Source: Haberlea rhodopensis (taxonomy: Eukaryota > Streptophyta > Magnoliopsida > Lamiales > Gesneriaceae). Taken from it: a DNA stretch of 64,000 bases. The position numbers and the translations under genes were made by a program. The stretch covers positions 310,001 through 374,000 of the forward strand of contig CAJQUN010000464.1 of the NCBI GenBank assembly GCA_907163345.1, written 5' to 3'. Each line of letters opens with the position of its first letter. Positions within the stretch are counted from its first letter, which is position 1. Of the stretch, positions 57,786 to 64,000 are shown piece after piece. The notes beneath the pieces are model-generated. The model saw only the letters and a list, made by a program, of their open reading frames with translations, ran no database searches and had not been told where the DNA came from.

Positions 57786-59657
57786 ATGTCTTCGATTTCT
57801 CTTGTGGCACCACCACCACCGTTCAGACCTGCCATAAAGGAGAACAACGATCCACATCCTGGAAAACTTGCTTTGCTTTTGGATAAAAGTAAAACTATCA
57901 AACATCTTAGTCAAATCCATGCATTCATTATCCGGCATGGCCTAGAAAGCCACCCAGTTTTGAATTTCAAGCTTCAGCGTTCATACTCTTCTTTAGGACA
58001 AGTCAATGATTCTGTCGCCCTCTTTAATCGCACCCAGAATCGTAACGTTTTCTTTTATACATCCATTATTCGTAGCCATGCCACAAATGGTCTCCATGAA
58101 CAAGCGCTACATTTTTATGTGCAGATGTTATCTGAAAATGTGGAACCTAATTCATTCACATTGTCCACTGTCATCAAAGCTTGCACACTGGAATCCGGAA
58201 AAATCCTACATTGCCATGCACATAAATTTGGATATGAGTCGGATACTTATGTAAGAACCACCCTTGTTGATGTTTATGCAAGAGGCATGGATGTTGTCTC
58301 CGCACGTAGACTTTTTGACATGATGCCTGAAAAGAATATTGTTTCCTCAACTGCAATGATAACTGGATATGCAAAAAATGGGGATGTTGATGAGGCAAGA
58401 TCATTGTTCGATGGGATGGAGGAGAGGGATGTCGTGAGTTGGAATGTGATGATTGATGGACATGCTCAATATGGGAACCCAAATGAAGCTTTGATCCTTT
58501 TCAGGCAGATGTTGAAGTCGAAGGTAAAGCCTAATGGAGCATCAATGGTGGCTGTTCTTTCTGCTTGTGGTCAGGCGGGAGCACTAGAATTGGGCAAGTG
58601 GGTTCATTCTTACATTCGTTATAATGAAACTTTGATTAACACTCAGGTGGGCACAGCTTTGATTGATATGTATAACAAATGTGGGAGCTTAGAAGAGGCG
58701 AGTATGGTGTTTGATGGGATAAAATACAAGGATGCTGTTCTGTACAATGCAATGATTGGTGGGTATGCAATTCACGGATTTAGCCTTGATGCTCTGAAAT
58801 TATTCAAAGAGATGACATATCTGGGCCTTCACCCTACCGATATTACTTTTATTGGCATTTTAAGTGCTTGTGCACATGCTGGATTGGTTGATAAAGGATG
58901 GTCCATTTTCCGTGCAATGAAAGATGAATATGGGATACAGCCAAAAGTTGAGCATTATGGATGCATGGTGAATCTTCTTGGCCGAGCAGGGCAATTAGAA
59001 GAAGCATACAATCTCGTGAAGAGTGCCAGAATCGAGGCTGACTCTGTTTTATGGGGAACTTTACTTGGAGCATGTAGGCTCCACAAAAATGTCATTCTTG
59101 GAGAGAAGATTGTAGAATTACTACATGAACGTGGGCTTTCCAATTCAGGTACTTACGTTCTTCTTTCCAATATATATGCCGCAGCAAGAAACTGGGATGG
59201 GGTGGCTAGAGTAAGGGCTATGATGAAGCGAACTGGAATAATAAAGGAGCCTGGTTGTAGCTCGGTTGAAGTGAATAACAATGTACACGAGTTTGGTGCC
59301 GGTGATGTGAAACATCCGAGAAGCAAAGAAATTTATGAAATGCTCGAGCATGTAAATGGTTGGCTAAAGGCCCATGGATATTCTTCACAAACAGATGAAG
59401 TATTGCACAACATTGGAGAGGCAGAGAAGGAGCGTTCGCTGGAGGTTCATAGTGAGAAGCTCGCTCTTGCATTTGGGCTTATTAGCACGAATCCTGGAAC
59501 TACTATTAAAATTTTCAAAAATCTCCGAGTCTGTCAAGATTGCCATGCTGTGATGAAGCTTGTTTCCAAGATCTCTGGACGAAAAATAGTTATGAGAGAC
59601 CGCAACCGGTTTCACCATTTCCTCGATGGTTCTTGTTCATGTGGTGATTACTGGTGA
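57786..59657 (+). CDS. ELI1: PPR-DYW RNA-editing factor, ELI1-like
   Basis: An intronless 623-residue frame. Residues 1-40 are Ser/Pro-rich and lack acidic residues early on, fitting an organelle transit peptide. PLS-type pentatricopeptide repeats run from about 60 to 430 (for example SWNVMIDGHAQYGNPNEA, LINTQVGTALIDMYNKCGSL). E and E+ motifs follow (about 430-525), then a full DYW domain ending SCSCGDYW. The DYW deaminase signature is present: H555 and E557 in HSEKLAL, C583 and C586 in CQDC, so C-to-U editing activity is expected. Along its length it resembles Arabidopsis ELI1, a chloroplast editing factor reported for an ndhB site. That orthology is from memory of the family, and the target site here is unknown. 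The ATG chosen starts the whole frame; a nearby upstream in-frame ATG is not seen. Confidence 0.9.
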   Translation: MSSISLVAPPPPFRPAIKENNDPHPGKLALLLDKSKTIKHLSQIHAFIIRHGLESHPVLNFKLQRSYSSLGQVNDSVALFNRTQNRNVFFYTSIIRSHATNGLHEQALHFYVQMLSENVEPNSFTLSTVIKACTLESGKILHCHAHKFGYESDTYVRTTLVDVYARGMDVVSARRLFDMMPEKNIVSSTAMITGYAKNGDVDEARSLFDGMEERDVVSWNVMIDGHAQYGNPNEALILFRQMLKSKVKPNGASMVAVLSACGQAGALELGKWVHSYIRYNETLINTQVGTALIDMYNKCGSLEEASMVFDGIKYKDAVLYNAMIGGYAIHGFSLDALKLFKEMTYLGLHPTDITFIGILSACAHAGLVDKGWSIFRAMKDEYGIQPKVEHYGCMVNLLGRAGQLEEAYNLVKSARIEADSVLWGTLLGACRLHKNVILGEKIVELLHERGLSNSGTYVLLSNIYAAARNWDGVARVRAMMKRTGIIKEPGCSSVEVNNNVHEFGAGDVKHPRSKEIYEMLEHVNGWLKAHGYSSQTDEVLHNIGEAEKERSLEVHSEKLALAFGLISTNPGTTIKIFKNLRVCQDCHAVMKLVSKISGRKIVMRDRNRFHHFLDGSCSCGDYW

Positions 59658-59929
59658 TGTATTGAATAGATTTCTTTCGACTCAACACTGTAAAGGTACG
59701 CTAAAACGAGATCTCATACTTGGTTTAGTTATTGTTGTCATCATGTATATTGATTGCTATGGTCTTTTGAAAAGAATTAAATTTCATGCATGATTTACAA
59801 GTGGAGCTATTTTTTCCACTACTTATTCATATTTTTAATCTGCAAGTAGAAATTTTGGTGACTTTAATTATGTTGTGTTACGTACATCTTTGAACCTTTA
59901 TTTTTATTTTTTTAAAAGTTTAATCCCGA
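59658..59929. other. 3' flank of the PPR gene
   Basis: Short AT-rich downstream region, presumably 3' untranslated. No feature recognised. Confidence 0.35.
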
Positions 59930-60135
59930 AGGAGAAACCTCTCACAGGTGTCAGAGGCCCCTTGACTAGGTAGGTTGTAAATCGAGAGATGTGCACGGAT
60001 GACAAGGTTCCAAGGAATAGAGCCAACAGGGTACCAATCCCAGGATAAATCCCCACATTTCAGTGGAAATTTTGTCCCACACGAGATTCTAATTTTGCCA
60101 AATGAGTCACCCAACGTTACCCCAATCCTTACCAA
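59930..60135 (-). repeat. Possible tRNA-derived SINE
   Basis: On the minus strand a box-A-like TGACTCATTTGG is followed about 50 bases later by a B-box-like GGATTTATCC, in a GC-richer island with conserved-looking text ('gtgcacatctctcgatttacaac'). This layout fits an RNA polymerase III-type SINE. The 82-codon minus-strand frame across it is unlikely to be a gene. Weak call. Confidence 0.35.
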
Positions 60136-61199
60136 TCTGTCTATGCCTCTTGGGTCATCTTTGAACATTTATTACTCCATAAATGTGTGCGCGAGGGAAT
60201 ATTTATCAGAAATCTCTATTTCTATCTTCTTGTGACCCTTTTATGCATTCTTGAGTTTATGTCTCCCCTCAGACATTTTATTCCCTCCCATGTATCACTT
60301 TATTACAGGTGGTGCCTCTAGTAAAATTTGAACATTTGTATATAAAATAATTATATTAGAAACTGATAATGGTCACGATATACTTTTTGAGTCTGGACGT
60401 GATTTCTCTGCACATGAATGCATACAATGTCCCTCAGGATAAACACCTTGAACAAATAATTAATTTAGTGGATCCCATGTTTTCACCTAAAGTGATGAGA
60501 GTATTTTAAGGGTGCACCAACTCAATTTGAGCAGCTTCGATTTATAAGTATTGGATTATGTTTATGCATTTCTTTCCAAATAGATGTGAGCGTGCACGTG
60601 CGACGGAAGAAGCTCGTATTACGCATGTTAATACCCGTTAGATATGATGTAAAATAAAGAAATATTGTCCAAAAAGATCGACATAATATCTTTTCGGGAA
60701 AAAACTCTTCGAGAAGACTGACTGATATGCGCAATCCGACTCGATTCTTTCTAAGATTCATGCAGTCTATCTCAATCCATTGTGAGTAAAAGCTTAGTTA
60801 TTGTTGTTTGATGTTAGTTATATGATATTGATATTTACGAACATATTAATTTAGTAGCATAATGAAATTTTTTAGCATCTAAAGTTTTATCCTTGCAATA
60901 TATGTTGTGTTTACGATCTAAAATTTGTCTGCTTTGAATGTTTCCCCTCAATTGTTTCGCATATTTTAGTAACTTCTCAACTTGTGTTTCGATTATGATT
61001 AAATACAGTTATTTCAACTTTATTCCAATTTGCAATTTCTTTTTAAGTACTCTAATGCCAGGTCGAAAGGAAATAAATGTCTTTTATGGACCAAGTATTT
61101 TTTTTGTCATGTAATTTTCGTGCGATACTTGAAGACCAAAACGGTTGCATAAATCTCTCTTTTATCGTAATATAGAGAAGAACAATTTTTTATTTGTAA
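60136..61199. other. Intergenic AT-rich region
   Basis: About 1 kb with no recognisable gene, RNA or repeat. The longest frames are under 80 codons and lack family resemblance. Confidence 0.35.
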
Positions 61200-61355
61200 A
61201 AGTTGTTGTCATTTGATCTGGAGATCACGGATTCGAGTCGGAAAACAACCTTTTGCAGCGCAACTGTGTAAGAGAAGATTGCATACATTAGACCCAAGTG
61301 ACCCTACTTCTACCGGACCCTATGCATACCTGGAGTTTTGTGCACTGGTTTTGAA
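61200..61355 (+). repeat. Au-like SINE, diverged
   Basis: It contains the B-box-like GGATTCGAGTC (61229-61239), then 'gaaaacaaccttttgcag', 'gattgcatacattagaccc', 'accggaccctatgcatacc' and 'ggagttttgtgcactgg'. This is the block order of the widespread plant Au SINE (tRNA-related head, 'tgcgtacaatagaccc', 'ggaccctgcgcatagcgggag', 'gtgcaccgg'). The head is partly lost and it ends T-rich. Confidence 0.7.
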
Positions 61356-61486
61356 ATACAAAAAAACTTATAAAACCAACAGACATTTAAATGTTTATCC
61401 GAAATAAAATATACATTGAGGAAAACATACAATAAGCAGAAAGCTTTTAGTCACAGAAACATAAATATGCACGTTATTGGGATATT

Positions 61487-63832
61487 TAACAGTCAGCAAA
61501 CATGGCAACCGGCTTTCTTCAGTAACAAAATGACTTCCTCCAGAATTTCTATGACAGCAGCAAATGAAGGCCTCTGGCAAATATCTTTGCTCTGACACTG
61601 CTCTATCAGCCTACAAAAACGACGGGATAGTTTGAAAACTGACATTGGTCAAACATTCTTTTTCATTTATGAGCTTCGTTTAAAAAGTTTTTTTGTAAAA
61701 TGACCTTCAAACACGTACAAAAAACAAAGATCAAACAACACAAGCTGAAAATGTCATATTTAAACATCTCTGTCAAACAAAATCCCAAAAGCGACCATCA
61801 TCTCGAGTCTCAAATGTTAACATTTGTGTACATCGATTTTGTGTTCATTTCAAATACGTCATACTGCTTTTGTTTCATTAACATAATACCACATGACTGT
61901 TATAACAACTAGTTTTTACTTTTATATGTCTTTTTAAGTTTTGAATGTGGCTTTGCGATTACGCCAGCTGCTCTTTGATCTAAAGAAGCTAGCAACAAGA
62001 AAAGTTCCAAGTACAATGAAACTATCTTCAGAAAATTGATCATGGAGTTTTTTTCCTTAAAAACTTACTGAAGGATTCTGCCAGGACATCGAACTGTACG
62101 AAACTTCTTGTCAAACTCGATAGACTTGAGATGTGTATAGTCACAGTTCATGTTGGTGAAATGCTTTCCTTCCAGCATCTGCATTATTTTTAGTACCAAA
62201 AAAGAAAAAGAAAAAATCACAATAAGATTAAGCCTGGCTAATACATGCCTGATAAAAAATAAGACCGAAGGCACGGATGTCTTTCTTGGTGTCATTTGTC
62301 AATGCGTGAAGGATCTGAGAACTGTCACTTAAATGGCCTGCAGGAGAAGGAGGAGTCGATAAGGCCTCCAAGGAAAATCACGAACCAGTAAAAGTTTAAC
62401 CAAATGTAGCATACATTGCTCTTGATTAGGATGCATTTGCTCATACAACATATGGATCCAATACTCTCCAATCTTCAAATGATCACCTTCATCTAGCAGC
62501 AAATTCCTAAGCCAGTAAAAAAATTAAATATCTGATAGTGCATTAAAATGCTTATCTTTTTCATTCATTTTTACTTTACTGATGAATCCAAATACTAGAA
62601 TAGTCCATTTCGCTCTTTCATAACTACTAGCAAAGCCAAAGTGGTCTGGCAGAGGTCTCTCCATCTAAAATTTGAAAATTTCTAACTGTAACTGATAAAA
62701 GAATTTGAGCAAGCAACTGACAAGAGGTTGCATTTACTCGTTGAGTTAAATACATTTCGCATATGAGCTAGTCAAAGAATTCAGTAAGAATAAGCTTACC
62801 TGAGATGCAAATTATTGTGAACAATGGGAAAAGGCTTGTGCTCATGAAGATAATTCATCCCTCTGTCAATTCATGACCGAATTGCTTTAGTGCATGAAAT
62901 GTAGTTATGATAACAAAACAAGAGAGCACAACATAAAGCACACTACCTAGCAATATCAAGCGCATAACGTAGGCAAGTTGCGGGGTCTAGGCGACCCTTT
63001 TTAGTCAAAATCTCATCCAAATTTCCCTAACATATCCAATAACAGAGGCGAATATAGGTGACATACTTAAAATTTACTCAGAAATGAAAATTCTTACCTT
63101 TGGTAAGTATTCGGTAATCAAAATCATCTCTTCACCGTGCACTATTGACCCAAGAAACTGCAAAATATTCGGATGCTGAAGTTTCCTAAGAAGATTATTA
63201 TCCATGGCAGACAATACCCTATAAAAAATTTCAAACTGATTTCATATGATTAACTGATAAATTAAATAATGGGATCATTTTGAACTCCAGTAAACGTACA
63301 TTTTTTCAGGATGGTAAATGTGTCTTGAGATAACTGTTTTAACCACCCAAGTCCCGCGCCACTTGACCTTTTCTGATTCACCAAACTGACCCTGAAAAAG
63401 ACGAATTTAATCGGGCAATATTTATTCTCCAGTGAAATATAAATCGACCAGTTATTGCAGTTCATGATCTTGATAAACAAGACACCTGCTTGATAATAGA
63501 TGAATGCTGTAAATTCAGTTCAGAGATGTCAATATTCTCGTGTGCATCTTCTTCGTAACGGATCAACTGCATAAGAAATAAGATGAATCTATACTTGTCA
63601 AAAAAAATTCACGGTCATAGTCAACTTTCTTGAAAACAAATAGCAATATATGAGATCAAATCATTGACACAAAAAGAGCAAATTTCATGGTCTAAATCTT
63701 TTTTAATAATGGAATTTTGTAGAAAGTTATTGTAATTACCATTGGTTGGTCCTCTATAATTTCACAGCCTCCATGGACCTCAAGGATCCTGCAAATATCT
63801 TGGTGCTTATACTGCTTTGCATCTGCATATGG
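61487..63832 (-). CDS. Ankyrin/integrin-linked-kinase-like protein, predicted pseudokinase (3' part)
   Basis: Ten exons on the minus strand join in frame to 314 codons: 63740-63832, 63486-63566, 63300-63391, 63098-63218, 62947-63026, 62800-62862, 62415-62506, 62249-62337, 62069-62178 and 61487-61610. The 5' exons lie beyond the window. The first visible exon is the end of an ankyrin repeat (YADAKQYKHQDICRILEVHGG). Then comes a TKL-type kinase domain: a degenerate glycine loop GQFGES, the beta-3 lysine in WVVK (residue 76 of the visible part), LQHPNILQFLGSIVHGEEMILITEYLPKGNL, and DIARGMNYLHEHKP. The catalytic loop reads IVHNNLHLRN (HRD replaced by HNN) and the metal-binding DFG is replaced by GEY (190-192). 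It is therefore predicted to be catalytically weak or inactive, as in a subgroup of plant ILK-like proteins. The intron after exon 62249-62337 starts with GC. The C terminus is KKAGCHVADC. Confidence 0.92.
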
Positions 63833-64000
63833 CTGTATAAAACGAAGAAGTACTCGATTATGATTCCCAAATTTCTAATTTAGACAACCCGAACTCTAGC
63901 CCAAGACTACAAAAAGTAAAACTTCAAACAATTTCAAAGAAAGTACCGAGCAATTCCAAAATTTCCAAGAATTTATCACTGCAATATACTAAGAGATGTA
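63833..64000 (-). other. Intron of the ILK-like gene at the window edge
   Basis: The acceptor for the 63740-63832 exon (minus-strand ATACAG) is at 63833-63838. The remaining bases look intronic (AT-rich, no conserved frame). The upstream ankyrin-coding exons must lie to the right. Confidence 0.6.

Noticed and set aside
59920..60168. 82-codon minus-strand gene after the PPR gene
   Set aside because: It coincides with a repeat-like island with possible polymerase III boxes and lacks any family resemblance.

Overview
This window reads as nuclear DNA of a flowering plant, almost certainly a eudicot. It has GT-AG split genes, a DYW-class PPR gene, an ankyrin/integrin-linked-kinase-like gene, and a dense load of Ty1/copia and Ty3/gypsy LTR retrotransposons, LINE and SINE pieces and foldback DNA elements. 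The species cannot be told from sequence alone. Only three host genes are visible: a TBC (Rab-GAP) gene at 22685-27574 (+), an intronless ELI1-type PPR-DYW gene at 57786-59657 (+), and the 3' part of an ILK-like pseudokinase gene at 61487-63832 (-) that runs off the right edge. They do unrelated jobs (membrane traffic, chloroplast RNA editing, signalling) and nothing suggests co-regulation.

Layout. 1-11006: a repeat block built from a gypsy-like family with LTRs of about 2.4 kb. LTR1 (about 1030-2571) and LTR3 (8594-11006) look like the two ends of one element without recognisable pol. A related solo LTR2 (4124-6533) sits inside it, flanked by a perfect 5-bp duplication TAAAT. The block also holds a 28-bp-based minisatellite and two clusters of the palindrome GATCGATCG. 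11400-11970 is a diverged LTR piece and 12071-12909 a LINE reverse-transcriptase remnant. 12915-21346: a young, complete-looking copia element (1.49-kb LTRs differing at 5 bases and 1 indel, target duplication AAATC) whose RNase H is largely deleted. 22685-27574: the TBC gene, with a Mutator-like TIR element in intron 2. 27941-29417: two copies of a foldback MITE and a decayed copia pol remnant.

29418-48226: the most striking structure, a head-to-tail array of LTR-internal-LTR-internal units (five LTRs, the last truncated, and four internal regions; period about 4.63 kb) of a minus-strand Ty3/gypsy element that carries gag but has lost pol. Only unit 2 has an intact gag frame. The fourth unit is riddled with single-base indels and the array stops abruptly at 48226. 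48227-50105 and 50366-55479: two chromodomain-type (Reina-like) gypsy copies placed head to head, one truncated and one full-length but broken. Their 457-bp LTRs carry clustered heat-shock-element-like motifs upstream of the TATA box. 55480-57785: intergenic, with a foldback element. 57786-64000: the PPR gene, SINE-like sequences and the ILK-like gene.

The best candidates for something unusual are the tandem gag-only array with its suspicious right junction, the HSE-rich LTRs, the nearly identical-LTR copia element lacking most of RNase H, and the telobox-bearing near-palindromes in that element's leader. No host operon, CRISPR array or new enzyme system is present.
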